Assembly: GCF_000974425.1 (NCBI RefSeq)
Contig: NZ_CP010429.1
Location: 5,255,501-5,319,500 of the forward strand
Length of the DNA stretch: 64,000 nucleotides
Direction of reading: 5' to 3'
Source: Spirosoma radiotolerans
Lineage (GTDB): Bacteria > Bacteroidota > Bacteroidia > Cytophagales > Spirosomataceae
Shown here: piece by piece, positions 26,492 to 35,883 of the stretch
How positions within the stretch are numbered: the stretch's first letter is position 1
How the letters are laid out: each line of letters begins with the position of its first letter
Notes under the pieces: model-generated
Seen by the model: only the letters and a program-made list of their open reading frames with translations
What the model was told of the DNA's origin: nothing
Database searches by the model: none
Made by a program: the position numbers and the translations under genes

Positions 26492-28261
26492 ATGCTGCTG
26501 AGTGAACAGGAAATAAATCGCCGACAAAAGCGCGAAGAATTGATGCGGATGGGCATTGACCCCTACCCCGCCGAGTTATTTGACGTAAACACAACCATTG
26601 CCGATATTCGAGCCCAATTCCAGCCTGATGGCCCCAGTAGCGATATTGAGCCTGAACAGGATCTTTCCGGCGACGAACGCTGGGGGAATGTTCAACTCGC
26701 AGGCAGGCTCATGGGCTTCCGTGTGATGGGAAGCGCGTCTTTTGCCGAAATGCAGGACTCGACCGGTCGGCTGCAACTTTATTTCCGGCGTGACGACCTT
26801 TGCCCCGGCGAAGACAAAACGCTCTATAATACGGTCTTCAAAAAGTTACTGGATATTGGCGACATCATTGGGGTTCGGGGTAACGTGTTCTCGACCAAAA
26901 CCGGCGAACTGTCGGTTTATGTTCGGGAGTTCAAAATCCTGAACAAATCGTTGCGGCCGCTACCGGTGGTTAAAGAAGTAGTCAATGAGCAGGGCGAGAA
27001 AGAAACCTACGACGCCTTTACCGATCCCGAGCAACGTTATCGGCAGCGTTATGTAGACCTGATCGTAAACCCACAGGTACGCGATATTTTCGTCAAACGC
27101 ACGAAACTGGTCAACTCAATCCGACAGTTTCTGAGTGAAAAAGGCTATCTGGAAGTTGAAACGCCCATTCTTCAGCCCATCCACGGCGGGGCGACTGCAC
27201 GGCCATTTCGTACGCACCACAACTCGCTCGACATGACGCTGTATATGCGGATTGCCAACGAGTTATACCTGAAGCGGTTGATCGTGGGCGGCTATGACGG
27301 CGTATTCGAATTTGCCAAAGACTTCCGGAACGAAGGCATGGATCGTACGCACAATCCGGAGTTTACGCAGGTCGAGTTCTACGTGGCTTACAAGGATTAT
27401 CTCTGGATGATGGACACCATTGAGGAAATGGTGGAAAAAGTAGCGCTCGATGTGGCGGGCACCACCAAAGTGACGGTTGGCCAGAATGTGATTGACTTCA
27501 AACGACCCTGGAAACGGCTAACCATGTTTGAAGCCATTCAGGAATATACGGGCGTGGATGTATCGGCAATGGACGAAGCGGAACTTCGCCAGGTAGCCGA
27601 AGGTCGGGGCATTAAGGTCGACAACACCATGGGTAAGTCGAAGCTCATCGACGAGTTGTTTGGCGATGCCTGCGAGCCCAATTTGATTCAACCGACATTC
27701 ATTACGGATTACCCCGTTGAAATGTCGCCCCTGACCAAGAAGCACCGCAGCAAAGCGGGCCTTGTCGAGCGCTTCGAAGCGATCTGTAATGGGAAAGAGA
27801 TTGCCAATGCCTATTCTGAGCTAAACGACCCCATCGACCAGCGGGAGCGGTTTGAGGAGCAATTGCGCCTGGCCGAACGGGGCGATGAGGAAGCCATGGC
27901 CCTGGACGAGGACTTTCTGCGGGCGCTTGAATACGGCATGCCGCCAACGGCTGGTGTAGGGCTGGGCATCGACCGCCTGGCCATGATTATGACCAATCAG
28001 GCGTCTATTCAGGACGTGCTGTTTTTCCCACAGATGCGCCCTGAGAAGAAGCAGGAGCAATCTGACGAAAGCGATTTCGTTTCGGCAGGCGTTCCGGTCG
28101 AGTGGGTTCCGGCCGTACAGAAGCTTGGCTTTATGACAGTAGACCAACTTCAGGCGGCAAATCCCAACAAACTGTTCAACGATCTGGGCGGTGTTCGGAA
28201 AAAGCTGAAGTTAACCGCTAAAATGCCAACACTCGATGAAGTTAAAGGCTGGCTGAACTAG
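26492..28261 (+). CDS. lysS: Lysyl-tRNA synthetase (class II) with C-terminal extension
   Basis: A 589-residue enzyme from the ATG at 26492 (a TTG three codons upstream is less likely). The OB-fold anticodon domain spans about 60-175; the class II core has motif 2 ([18 protein letters not shown], about 273-290) and motif 3 ([13 protein letters not shown], about 490-502). It charges tRNA-Lys with lysine. After the usual end near residue 518 ([10 protein letters not shown]) there are about 70 extra residues with two short helical repeats ([19 protein letters not shown] and [12 protein letters not shown]), resembling a helix-hairpin-helix module seen in other Cytophagales LysRS. Confidence 0.96.
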   Translation: MLLSEQEINRRQKREELMRMGIDPYPAELFDVNTTIADIRAQFQPDGPSSDIEPEQDLSGDERWGNVQLAGRLMGFRVMGSASFAEMQDSTGRLQLYFRRDDLCPGEDKTLYNTVFKKLLDIGDIIGVRGNVFSTKTGELSVYVREFKILNKSLRPLPVVKEVVNEQGEKETYDAFTDPEQRYRQRYVDLIVNPQVRDIFVKRTKLVNSIRQFLSEKGYLEVETPILQPIHGGATARPFRTHHNSLDMTLYMRIANELYLKRLIVGGYDGVFEFAKDFRNEGMDRTHNPEFTQVEFYVAYKDYLWMMDTIEEMVEKVALDVAGTTKVTVGQNVIDFKRPWKRLTMFEAIQEYTGVDVSAMDEAELRQVAEGRGIKVDNTMGKSKLIDELFGDACEPNLIQPTFITDYPVEMSPLTKKHRSKAGLVERFEAICNGKEIANAYSELNDPIDQRERFEEQLRLAERGDEEAMALDEDFLRALEYGMPPTAGVGLGIDRLAMIMTNQASIQDVLFFPQMRPEKKQEQSDESDFVSAGVPVEWVPAVQKLGFMTVDQLQAANPNKLFNDLGGVRKKLKLTAKMPTLDEVKGWLN

Positions 28262-28313
28262 GGGCTGGTAGTTGTTTGACCTCAGCAAGTCAGGCTCCTA
28301 ATCTGATTGGTTT

Positions 28314-28388
28314 GTCATTCTGACGCTAGGAGGAATCTCGAACTTGCCTACAGGGTAAGACCAAGATTCCTCCTAGCGTCGGAATGAC
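28314..28388. repeat. REP-like long palindrome after lysS
   Basis: Arms 28314-28338 and 28364-28388 pair over 25 bases with one G-U-type mismatch. The arm begins GTCATTCTGACGCTAGGAGG. A sequence of the same style (GTCATGCTGACGAAGGAAGC) forms the palindrome at 34930-35003, so both appear to be members of one dispersed family. Confidence 0.75.
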
Positions 28389-28436
28389 GAAAACATCCTG
28401 TTTCTTACTTAAGCTTCTGAATGAAGCCTTGACCAT

Positions 28437-28470
28437 AAAAAAACCCTCATCTGATATCAGGTGAGGGTTA
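28437..28470 (-). terminator. Intrinsic terminator of the cold-shock gene
   Basis: AACCCTCA (28442-28449) pairs with TGAGGGTT (28462-28469) and the inside is itself self-complementary (CTGATATCAG). On the minus strand the stem is followed by seven T. Lies 30 bases after the csp stop. Confidence 0.85.
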
Positions 28471-28498
28471 TACGTTTCTGTAAAGACGCGCTATAGAC

Positions 28499-28705
28499 TT
28501 AATAATCTGAATCTATCTTTTTCACCTTTACGGCGTTTAGTCCTTTTTTGCCGTCAACCACTTCAAACTGTACCCGATCTTTCTCGCGGATGGTAACCCC
28601 ATTGAGGCCGGTGATGTGGACGAAGATGTCCCGGTTGGTATCGTCTTCAACAATGAATCCGTAACCCTTACTTTCGTTAAAGAATTTTACTACACCTGTT
28701 TGCAT
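28499..28705 (-). CDS. Cold-shock domain protein
   Basis: A 68-residue single cold-shock domain from the ATG at 28705 (opening QTGVVKFFNESKGYGFI). RNP1 (KGYGFI, about 14-19) and RNP2 (DIFVHI, about 28-33) are intact. It binds single-stranded RNA/DNA and acts as RNA chaperone. The 5' leader is AT-rich; an 8-base palindrome lies about 75 bases upstream of the start. Single gene with its own terminator. Confidence 0.95.
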   Translation of the reverse strand: MQTGVVKFFNESKGYGFIVEDDTNRDIFVHITGLNGVTIREKDRVQFEVVDGKKGLNAVKVKKIDSDY

Positions 28706-29043
28706 AAAACTTAAACAATTTAACAATTAAAAACTTAAAGGGTCAGTTACTAACAAAATTGCCAACCAAACATCAGGATATCTAAATAGTTTAGATACAT
28801 TGTTAAAAATCAGCGAGATTTGTCGTCGCAAAAACGGAGATAGCTCGTGTAAACCATCGACGTCGTTACACTACAAAGAAAAGAAAAATGTTCCGACTTC
28901 AAGTAGATTACACCCTTTTTTTAGCTATTTTCACTGCGTTTGTATTGACATTCTGTGTAAACGGCAAACATTCTATAAATGGTTTTCGTTAATTTCTCTG
29001 AATGACGGTAAATAACTTTATACAGACTTCGCAAACTAAAGGC
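28706..29043. other. Divergent gap between csp and pspC
   Basis: 338 bases with no supported gene. Holds the csp leader and a near-perfect palindrome TATCTAAA-TAG-TTTAGATA at 28779-28797, a possible operator. A plus-strand open frame from 28800 to 29015 has poor composition and no family look. Confidence 0.45.
28779..28797. promoter_or_regulatory. Palindromic operator-like site upstream of csp
   Basis: Eight-base arms TATCTAAA/TTTAGATA with a three-base centre. Position between two divergent genes suggests a protein-binding site. Confidence 0.35.
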
Positions 29044-29265
29044 ATGAATAAGATCAGGTATTTCGTTGAGAGTCAGGCATTTGGTGTCTGTTCACGACTG
29101 GGCGAGAAGATGAACATTTCGGCTAGCAGTATTCGATTGTATTTTATTTATACGTCGTTCCTCACCCTGGGCTCACCTGTCATTTTATACCTGATTATGG
29201 CCTTTTGGATGGAAATGAGCAAGCACCTACGTCGGCACGCTCACCCGACTATCTGGGAGCTGTAG
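29044..29265 (+). CDS. PspC-domain membrane protein
   Basis: A 73-residue protein from the ATG at 29044; the ATG at 29002 would add 14 residues. FGVCSRLGEKMNISASSIRL (about 12-31) is the PspC core and YTSFLTLGSPVILYLIMAFW is one membrane span. PspC is part of envelope-stress (phage-shock) responses in other bacteria; here only the stand-alone short form is present, with no pspA/B nearby. Confidence 0.82.
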   Translation: MNKIRYFVESQAFGVCSRLGEKMNISASSIRLYFIYTSFLTLGSPVILYLIMAFWMEMSKHLRRHAHPTIWEL

Positions 29266-29275
29266 TAGAGGATGT

Positions 29276-29341
29276 ATGGTGTGTGATGTATGATGTGTTA
29301 TATAACTACTCATACACCTTATGTCATATATCACACACCAT
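29276..29341. repeat. Imperfect palindrome between pspC and the GT2 gene
   Basis: ATGGTGTGTGAT (29276-29287) pairs with ATCACACACCAT (29330-29341), with more partial pairing inside. Lies between converging genes and may terminate both. Confidence 0.5.
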
Positions 29342-29346
29342 TGATC

Positions 29347-30369
29347 TTACATTTCCTTAAACGTTTTCTTCTTTTCGACGAAGTATTGCCAGACAATACT
29401 GTACGGATAAAGAACGACTTCTGTCGTTTGCTGGCTTCTCAAAAGATTTCGCTGTCGATGAAGGCGCGGCAATTGGCCGTAAAAAGCAAAGTGAGCGCGT
29501 ATAATAGCCCAGATATCGGGCCACTGTCCAACTTTCAGGAAGAGAAGAGAAGACAGCCCGTCGAGTACTAACCGAAGCATTATCTTAGGCCATAACCAGC
29601 CATCAGCGGGCCAGTTTTTATAGAGCATAAAGAGGCTATTGCGGTAATTGAGGTAGGTCTTGTGTGGATTCGATTTGTGCAGCGTTCCCCCGCCAACATG
29701 GTAGACCATTGATTGACCGCAGGCCCATACTTCATGGCCCAGCCGTTGTATGCGCCAGCACCAGTCGATTTCCTCCATATGTGCGAAAAAGGATGCATCG
29801 AAGCCTCCCGTCTGGTGAAACACATCTGCCCGCATGAACAGGCAAGCCCCTGTAGCCCAGAATACCTGTCGATTGTCGTCATATTGCCCAGTATCGGTTT
29901 CGAAGGTGGCGAAGACCCGCCCCCGGCAAAATACGTAGCCAAGCCAGTCGACGAATCCACCGGCCGCCCCGGCATGTTCAAATAAGGTACGCTGATCGTA
30001 GGATCGAATTTTGGGCTGGCAGGCTGCAATCCGTGGGTTAGCTTCCAGCAAAGCCAGCATGGGCGATAACCAACCTGGCGTTACCTCAATGTCGGAGTTA
30101 GGAAGAACATAATATTTAGCGCCCCCGTATTGCGTTCGGATGTGTTCGAGGGCAAGATTATAACCTCCGGCATAGCCTTCGTTTCGGGGAAGCTCGATAA
30201 CGCGGACAGCGGGAAAATTGGCACGCAGAAAGGAAACGGAAGAATCGACGGAAGCACTATCAGCCACGTAAACCGGATGGCCATCGGCATTGGCCAGTAC
30301 CGCAGGCAGAAATTTGGCTAAAAACGGTTGCCCGTTGTAATTAAGTATGACAATGGCAAGGGTATCCAC
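29347..30369 (-). CDS. Family 2 glycosyltransferase (rhamnosyltransferase-like)
   Basis: A 340-residue protein beginning at a GTG (30369); no ATG lies between it and the upstream in-frame stop. AIVILNYNGQPFLAKFLPAV (5-24), VADSASVDSS (about 35-44), LPNSDIEVTPGW (about 88-99) and HMEEIDWCWRIQRLGHEVW (about 191-209) form a complete GT2 signature of the WcaA/RfbF type. The C-terminus (about 250-320) has amphipathic/hydrophobic helices that may touch the membrane. Outside the main glycan locus, upstream of nothing related, so its product is unclear. Confidence 0.87.
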   Translation of the reverse strand: MDTLAIVILNYNGQPFLAKFLPAVLANADGHPVYVADSASVDSSVSFLRANFPAVRVIELPRNEGYAGGYNLALEHIRTQYGGAKYYVLPNSDIEVTPGWLSPMLALLEANPRIAACQPKIRSYDQRTLFEHAGAAGGFVDWLGYVFCRGRVFATFETDTGQYDDNRQVFWATGACLFMRADVFHQTGGFDASFFAHMEEIDWCWRIQRLGHEVWACGQSMVYHVGGGTLHKSNPHKTYLNYRNSLFMLYKNWPADGWLWPKIMLRLVLDGLSSLLFLKVGQWPDIWAIIRAHFAFYGQLPRLHRQRNLLRSQQTTEVVLYPYSIVWQYFVEKKKTFKEM

Positions 30370-30376
30370 AGAACGG

Positions 30377-30453
30377 GTTTGTAGTTTATACTTTACGGTT
30401 TACGGTTTCTGGTTTTCTATCAGGCCAAAAACCGTAAACTATAAACAACAAAC
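30377..30453. repeat. TTTGTGGTTTACGGTTT-type palindrome, copy 1
   Basis: Left arm 30377-30413 and right arm 30424-30453 pair imperfectly (GTTTGTAGTTTATAC... against ...ACTATAAACAACAAAC). The arm motif recurs at 34390, 58223 and 59214, marking a dispersed family. Confidence 0.6.
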
Positions 30454-30467
30454 TTACGAACACTTTC

Positions 30468-30806
30468 CTACATTAACCCATCCAGGTTCAGGCCGGGGAT
30501 GTTTGGCAGTAGCCCTTCGGTAGCCTGCCGCAGGTGTTCACGGGCTTTTGTCTCGACATTACCCATCGCTTTGTTAGTAGCTGCTACAAGGAGATCCTGT
30601 AGCATTTCGCGGTCGGCGGGCGCGTTCGACTTTATGAGATCCGGGTCGATTTCAATTTTGAGGACATTCTTCAGCCCGTTTACAGTGACCTTTACCAGGC
30701 CTGCACCCGATTCGCCCGTTTCTGTCACAGCGCTGAGCGTTTCCTGAGCATCTTTCATTCGGGACTGAACTTCCTTCATCTTCCCGAACATATCCATCAT
30801 ATTCAT
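30468..30806 (-). CDS. YbaB/EbfC family nucleoid-associated protein
   Basis: A 112-residue protein. MMDMFGKMKEVQSRMKDAQE is the amphipathic first helix, followed by GLVKVTVNGLKNVLKIEIDP (strands) and LLVAATNKAMGNVETKARE (last helix), as in YbaB. These dimers bind DNA without strong sequence preference. Usually beside dnaX/recR in other phyla; here it stands between a GT2 and a large adhesin-type gene. Confidence 0.92.
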   Translation of the reverse strand: MNMMDMFGKMKEVQSRMKDAQETLSAVTETGESGAGLVKVTVNGLKNVLKIEIDPDLIKSNAPADREMLQDLLVAATNKAMGNVETKAREHLRQATEGLLPNIPGLNLDGLM

Positions 30807-30879
30807 ACGTGTATTGGGTTAAGTATAACGCTGTAGGCTGGTCAATTAACCATGATTTGCCAGACAACTTGTTCCTATT

Positions 30880-32910
30880 TTATCGTATCAATAACAACGC
30901 ACCCGTACGAACAGTTTTGAGGCCCGTCAGGTCTACGAGTTCGATGCGATACATGTATTGACCCGTGGCGGCATTCTGTCCATTAATTTTACCATCCCAG
31001 CCCTGGCTTTTATTCGTTGTGCTATAGACAACCTCGCCCCAGCGGCTATAGATGTTCATGATAAACTGGTCAACGTAAATACCTTTCGGCAGGAACTCGT
31101 CATTCATGCCATCGCCATTGGGTGTAAAAGCATCGGGAATGAGGATTCGGGCTTCCCGACGAAAGGTGTAATAGTTGGAATAGCTAATGGTTCCCCCATC
31201 TGAAACGGCAATGATGCGGTATCTCTGCGATTGCAGATTCGGATCATTTGGATCGGGTTCGTAGTGCGTATTGCTGCCAAGCTGAATTTCCTGTTTTGTT
31301 CCGTTCAATGAGTCGACAACCTCCAGGGTGTAATTGGCAACTGTCTCAGGTGTAAACGGTGAATCTGTATTCCAGTCAATTCCAGTACTCGATTTTGCTT
31401 CCAGAAACACCGTACAAACGGGCGTCGACGGTTTCGATTGCAGGCCGCAACTGTTCTGATACGTTACCTGATAACAATAAGAGCCCGCCGATGGGTTAGC
31501 GCTTTCGTCCGTATACGTACTCTTTCGGTCAAGGGTGGCAATGGGCTGGAAATTTCCCGACGAACCCGATGCCCGGCTGACGATCATAGTATAGCTGTCT
31601 GTCGGCCCAATTTCGGTGGGTGGTGTGGTGATTAATCGGGGATGCCCATCCTCAATGGAGACAAGAGCCGTACCGACATCGCCTGGCACATCGCCATTGA
31701 TGCCATTCACACAAATGGGTGCCGATGTAACAATCGTTTGACCAGCCCCCGAAATCGTAGCAGCAATTGAATAACAGTACTGGGTTCCGCAATCAATAGT
31801 CGACGCATCAGAATAGCTGCTGGTAAATGGATTAGTTATAGTTCCCCCAAAAGGAGCATTGTTTCGCATAACGCGGTAGTAGCGAAATTGCGAGGTTGCC
31901 GATAAGGTTCCTTCATAGCGTTTCCATGTCAGGATATTCTGTTTGTTGACCGCCTTCACATCCAGCACCAGACTACAGACTTCGTCTGATTTCTGAGAAG
32001 CGGTGCTGTTACAGGCATCCTGCGTGACGAGTTGAAAGCATTGTACCTGTTTGGCATCCGTCTGAACGGTAAATGTACCAACGTCCGAACCCTTCTGACC
32101 CGTAGCGGTATAAGTCCCGTTTACTTTCTGGTAAAGCTGGACCGAACTTCCTGTACTGGTCTGATACTTGATCTCAATCGCCTTATCGCCAGTGGTGGTC
32201 AAAGCGGTGATCACCGGCTGGGTAGCGGCTGCTAGCAACGTGATGGGTTGGCTGGTTTGTGGCCCGTTGCAAAGCGGGGATGCGATCGAACCATAGACAC
32301 CTTCTACGGTTATAGTCGGTGAAGCCGATGCGCCACTATTATAGGTGTGCGATGGGTTAGCCTGCATCTCGGCCCGGCTTTTCTCATCAGCTACGCCATC
32401 ACCCCACCGAATGATGTAACTATCGTACTGACCGAGTGTGGAGGGATCTATGGTCACCGTCGCCCTACGGCCAAGGCAGGCCTGAACGGTAAATTTAATA
32501 GGGTCCAGCGGCAGTACAGTAACGATTTTGCAGGCCAATGCCCTGGTCCCGTTGATAGTGCCTACCTGTAAAATAGTATATGACCCGGGCTTCGTATATT
32601 GAAAAGGCCCAAGTTCAAAGTTGGCGGGAATACCTTTCCCATCGTATTCTTTTATATAGCCAATATTTAGCATGCCAGTTGGAATACCACCCGTAACCCG
32701 AATGGCCGTTCCAACACAAACTCTGGATTTATCAAGCGTAAATCCACCCGTAGCGGCACCTTGCGGATCTACACAGTAATTATTGTTGGGGTCCTGGGCA
32801 AAAACTGATTTAATTGGAAAGGAGATTAGAATAAAGAAAGCCACTAAAAAACCAGCTAATCCGCCAGCCTTCACTCTTGCTCCAATCAGCCACAGTCGTA
32901 AAATTCGCAC
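30880..32910 (-). CDS. Secreted multi-domain protein with gliding-motility/CHU_C-type T9SS C-terminus
   Basis: About 676 residues. The frame starts at a GTG (32910); a GTG 12 codons later would give a cleaner signal peptide (KAGGLAGFLVAFFILISF). PKD-like and fibronectin-like segments fill the middle, with a CVDPQG/CVGTAI cysteine pattern near the N-terminus. The last ~90 residues, from RILIPDAFTPNGDGMNDEF to the end with YSRWGEVVY and GWDGKINGQ, form the type B CTD used by the type IX secretion system. Likely exported to the cell surface; ligand unknown. Confidence 0.85.
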   Translation of the reverse strand: MRILRLWLIGARVKAGGLAGFLVAFFILISFPIKSVFAQDPNNNYCVDPQGAATGGFTLDKSRVCVGTAIRVTGGIPTGMLNIGYIKEYDGKGIPANFELGPFQYTKPGSYTILQVGTINGTRALACKIVTVLPLDPIKFTVQACLGRRATVTIDPSTLGQYDSYIIRWGDGVADEKSRAEMQANPSHTYNSGASASPTITVEGVYGSIASPLCNGPQTSQPITLLAAATQPVITALTTTGDKAIEIKYQTSTGSSVQLYQKVNGTYTATGQKGSDVGTFTVQTDAKQVQCFQLVTQDACNSTASQKSDEVCSLVLDVKAVNKQNILTWKRYEGTLSATSQFRYYRVMRNNAPFGGTITNPFTSSYSDASTIDCGTQYCYSIAATISGAGQTIVTSAPICVNGINGDVPGDVGTALVSIEDGHPRLITTPPTEIGPTDSYTMIVSRASGSSGNFQPIATLDRKSTYTDESANPSAGSYCYQVTYQNSCGLQSKPSTPVCTVFLEAKSSTGIDWNTDSPFTPETVANYTLEVVDSLNGTKQEIQLGSNTHYEPDPNDPNLQSQRYRIIAVSDGGTISYSNYYTFRREARILIPDAFTPNGDGMNDEFLPKGIYVDQFIMNIYSRWGEVVYSTTNKSQGWDGKINGQNAATGQYMYRIELVDLTGLKTVRTGALLLIR

Positions 32911-33086
32911 GAAGAGTAGATTTTTATCGTTCGTATATATAAGTCGGTTCTATACCTGAAAACGGCTTCAGTCGACATTTTCGCATCCCGCGAAACGTAT
33001 CTTTCTTAAAATCAGTTTTCCATTCAAAATCCAACGGAATCACTGCACCTCAAAGATACCTGCATAGACACGCATCAACCAATAAG

Positions 33087-34379
33087 ATGAGCAATAATAG
33101 TACCAACTCTGAAACCACCGCCCAAAATCCGGGAAATACTATCGACCTAAATCCCATTCGGCTGGATCGTATCGAAGACGCCATTGCCGACATCAAGGCG
33201 GGTAAGATTGTCCTGGTGGTCGATGATGAAGACCGCGAAAACGAAGGTGACATGATCTGCGCGGCCGAGATGATAACCCCTGAAATGGTTAATTTCATGG
33301 TTCGCGAGGCCCGCGGCCTTATGTGTGCGCCCCTTACCCAGGAACGTTGCGACGAACTAGGTTTAGACATGATGGTGACCAGTAATACGTCCGTTCACAC
33401 CACGCCGTTCACGGTATCGGTCGATTTGCTGGGCAATGGCTGTACAACCGGCATTTCCGCTTCCGATCGCTCCAAGACTATTCAGGCTCTGGTAGACCCC
33501 AACACAACACCCGATGATTTGGGCCGACCCGGTCACATTTTCCCACTACGTGCCGTAGAAGGGGGCGTTATCCGTCGGGCAGGACATACCGAAGCGGCCG
33601 TTGATTTGGCCCGGCTAGCCGGTTTGTCGCCGGTGGGTGTCCTGATTGAAGTCTTGAACGAAGACGGCACCATGGCCCGCCTGCCAGAGCTACGCGTGCT
33701 GGCCGACCGTTTCGGGATGAAGCTCGTCAGCATCCAGGATTTGATTGAATACCGGCTCCGCACCGAAACCTTAATCCGTCGCGAAATTGGCGTGGATATG
33801 CCGACTGAATGGGGCCACTTCGATCTGATTGCCTACAAACAAAGCAATACCGGCGATACCCACCTGGCGCTGATAAAAGGCAGTTGGGAACCCAACGAAC
33901 CAGTGCTGGTGCGGGTACACTCGTCCTGCGTTACGGGCGACATCTTTGGTTCGTGCCGTTGCGACTGCGGGCCACAACTCCATGCATCCATGAAAATGGT
34001 TGAAGCGGAGGGAAAAGGCATTGTTGTGTATATGTTTCAGGAAGGGCGTGGCATTGGCTTGATCAATAAACTGAAAGCCTACAAGCTTCAGGAAATGGGC
34101 CGCGATACGGTTGAGGCCAACCTCGATTTAGGCCTGCCAATGGACTCCCGCGATTATGGTGTAGGTGCACAAATCCTGCGCGACCTTGGCGTTCGTAAAC
34201 TCCGGCTCATTTCAAACAACCCGAAAAAACGGGCGGGCTTAATGGGTTACGGGCTGGAAATTGTGGATACCGTCCCCATCGAAATCCAGCCGAATCCGCA
34301 CAATGAACGCTACCTGCGAACAAAACGCGACAAAATGGGTCATACGATTATGAATGAGCCCGTAAATGAAGAGCAATAA
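33087..34379 (+). CDS. ribBA: Bifunctional DHBP synthase / GTP cyclohydrolase II
   Basis: A 430-residue fusion. RibB part: [16 protein letters not shown] (about 46-61, acidic metal site), TPFTVSVD (about 110-117) and [13 protein letters not shown] (about 170-182). RibA part from about residue 225: [18 protein letters not shown] (about 277-294) supplies the three zinc Cys residues, [16 protein letters not shown] and [11 protein letters not shown] follow. It makes both riboflavin precursors, from ribulose-5-phosphate and GTP. No FMN riboswitch is recognisable in the 176 bases upstream. Confidence 0.96.
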   Translation: MSNNSTNSETTAQNPGNTIDLNPIRLDRIEDAIADIKAGKIVLVVDDEDRENEGDMICAAEMITPEMVNFMVREARGLMCAPLTQERCDELGLDMMVTSNTSVHTTPFTVSVDLLGNGCTTGISASDRSKTIQALVDPNTTPDDLGRPGHIFPLRAVEGGVIRRAGHTEAAVDLARLAGLSPVGVLIEVLNEDGTMARLPELRVLADRFGMKLVSIQDLIEYRLRTETLIRREIGVDMPTEWGHFDLIAYKQSNTGDTHLALIKGSWEPNEPVLVRVHSSCVTGDIFGSCRCDCGPQLHASMKMVEAEGKGIVVYMFQEGRGIGLINKLKAYKLQEMGRDTVEANLDLGLPMDSRDYGVGAQILRDLGVRKLRLISNNPKKRAGLMGYGLEIVDTVPIEIQPNPHNERYLRTKRDKMGHTIMNEPVNEEQ

Positions 34380-34389
34380 GTTGGTTTGT

Positions 34390-34482
34390 GGTTTATGGCT
34401 TGTGGTTGACTGACGCTACAGTGTTCGTGGTGGCACTGGCGAAAGTAGTACACCTGCAGGAGCCAACCACAAACTGTAAACC
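34390..34482. repeat. TTTGTGGTTTACGGTTT-type palindrome, copy 2
   Basis: GGTTTATGGCTTGTGGTTG (34390-34408) pairs imperfectly with CAACCACAAACTGTAAACC (34464-34482). Between ribBA and trxA. Confidence 0.55.
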
Positions 34483-34499
34483 GAACAACCTATATAATC

Positions 34500-34805
34500 A
34501 TGAACAAGCAATCGTTTAAAGAGCTTATCAACGGCGACAAACCAGTATTGGTTGACTTTTACGCCGATTGGTGCGGGCCTTGCAAACAGCAGGCTCCTAT
34601 TCTGAAGCAACTTACCGAACGCTCCGGCGACAAGGTACGCGTGGTTAAAATTGACGTCGACAAAGCCCAGGCGGCTGCCCAGCAATATCAGATTCGGAGC
34701 ATTCCGACCATGATTATGTTCAAGGATGGCAAAATCGTCTGGCGCCAGTCGGGTGTTCAACCCTTGACTACGCTGGAAGGCTTGGTCAGGCAGTTTGGCA
34801 ACTAA
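34500..34805 (+). CDS. trxA: Thioredoxin
   Basis: A 101-residue single thioredoxin domain. Active site ADWCGPCKQQ (WCGPCK at about 22-27), the cis-Pro segment RSIPTMIMF (about 67-75) and the final helix are all present. Soluble (no signal peptide), so cytoplasmic disulfide reductase. Separated from ribBA by a palindromic repeat, with its own terminator-like hairpin. Confidence 0.95.
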   Translation: MNKQSFKELINGDKPVLVDFYADWCGPCKQQAPILKQLTERSGDKVRVVKIDVDKAQAAAQQYQIRSIPTMIMFKDGKIVWRQSGVQPLTTLEGLVRQFGN

Positions 34806-34816
34806 TCATTTAATTC

Positions 34817-34857
34817 AGTGGTTCGTGAGGTCGGTGTTCCGATCCTCACGAACCACT
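34817..34857 (+). terminator. Hairpin after trxA
   Basis: AGTGGTTCGTGAGG (34817-34830) and CCTCACGAACCACT (34844-34857) are exact complements; no long T-run. Confidence 0.6.
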
Positions 34858-34929
34858 TACCCGGATGGCCTTTGCGAGAATGGCTTGTGTGGACACAGGC
34901 CTGGGGAAGTTCAGGGCAAATAGGTTAGA

Positions 34930-35003
34930 TTTTTGTCATGCTGACGAAGGAAGCATCTTCGGTAGGTTTCTTTACGATGCTTCCTTCGTCAGCATGACAA
35001 AAA
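34930..35003. repeat. REP-like long perfect palindrome
   Basis: Arms 34930-34957 and 34976-35003 are exact 28-base complements with an 18-base loop, a T5 run on one side and A-run on the other. Motif GTCATGCTGACGAAGGAAGC is related to the palindrome at 28314. Confidence 0.8.
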
Positions 35004-35059
35004 TAAGTGACAAAGTACTCTACTGTAAATTAGCCTGAGTACTTACAACCGCAATCGTC

Positions 35060-35542
35060 TTATTTTGAATTTTGCGCCAGCCCAAAGCTTTTCAGGTTGG
35101 TGAGTGCCGTGACGTTAATAATTTTCCACTGCCCATTAATTTTCTCAACGGTTCGCGACTCTTTCGATGTCGTTTTGCCGTGACTGTCCACCAGCGTCTG
35201 ATCGTAGGCAACAAAGGCCATATTCCCGTTCTGATGAAGGGTATAGTTCGAATTTTGCACGGTTACCTTATCCGATACTTTAGAGCTTTTGAACTGGCTG
35301 GCAAACTGCTTCTCTAATTTGTCCCAACCCTTCACCAGCATAAAATCGCCCCCATACAAATTGGCCGCAAAATGAATGTAGGGCGTATGGGCCCAGGCAT
35401 TCGACCACTCTGCTTTATCGCGCTTAAAAAAGCCTTCAGTTTCACTACGCAACACACGTTTAATGGCATCGTCGTCAGCCTGAGCTAACACACACACAAC
35501 GGAACTCAGCACTAGGGCAGTTACCAAAAGGAGCGTTTTCAT
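35060..35542 (-). CDS. Secreted NTF2/SnoaL-like (DUF4440-type) protein
   Basis: A 160-residue protein with a clear Sec signal peptide (TLLLVTALVLSSVVCVLAQA; cleavage after about 21). The rest matches the cone-shaped alpha+beta NTF2 fold: an N-terminal helix (DDAIKRVLRSETEGFFKRD), WSNAWAHTPYIHF and a C-terminal strand pair (ESRTVEKINGQWKIINVTAL). Such proteins are often small enzymes or binding proteins; no catalytic residues can be assigned. Confidence 0.72.
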   Translation of the reverse strand: MKTLLLVTALVLSSVVCVLAQADDDAIKRVLRSETEGFFKRDKAEWSNAWAHTPYIHFAANLYGGDFMLVKGWDKLEKQFASQFKSSKVSDKVTVQNSNYTLHQNGNMAFVAYDQTLVDSHGKTTSKESRTVEKINGQWKIINVTALTNLKSFGLAQNSK

Positions 35543-35883
35543 GACCAGTAAGTGTTTAGTTACCAGTCAAGTTATAGAACTATATTAAATTATACAATCA
35601 TTATTTTGAACTTTTAGTATACAGATAACAAAATACCAATCGCATACGCTTAGTACTCCATCAACTGACGAATTAGGTATTCTGCCCAGTGTTCAACTAG
35701 GGAAACCCCCTGGTCATACGCTCGGCTACCTTTTACACATTAATCAATTTTTACGAAAATAGGGAAACACTTGGCCAGGTGAATAAAGAAACTCCGTGAC
35801 TTATTCACCTTTTCTCGTCTATGAACCTACCAAATCGGGCTGGTAAAGTGCCTGCTCGTGTGTTTCACTAAATACTTCGATTA
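35543..35883. other. Divergent gap upstream of the OM barrel gene
   Basis: 341 AT-rich bases. A hairpin AGGTGAATAA (35777-35786) / TTATTCACCT (35801-35810) followed by TTTC lies about 75 bases before the barrel start; it may be a leader structure. Nothing coding is seen. Confidence 0.45.

Noticed and set aside
26254..26556. Minus-strand 100-codon open frame overlapping the lysS start
   Set aside because: It overlaps the lysS promoter and first codons, has no family similarity, and its codon pattern mirrors the opposite strand.
28800..29015. Plus-strand 71-codon frame between csp and pspC
   Set aside because: Poor composition, no domain, lies in a regulatory gap and would run into the pspC leader.
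29276..29341. Possible CRISPR-like or microsatellite repeat
   Set aside because: It is a single imperfect palindrome of GTGTGATGTATGATGT type, not a spaced direct repeat.
32911..33086. FMN riboswitch before ribBA
   Set aside because: No RFN-element conserved blocks could be seen in this short gap.
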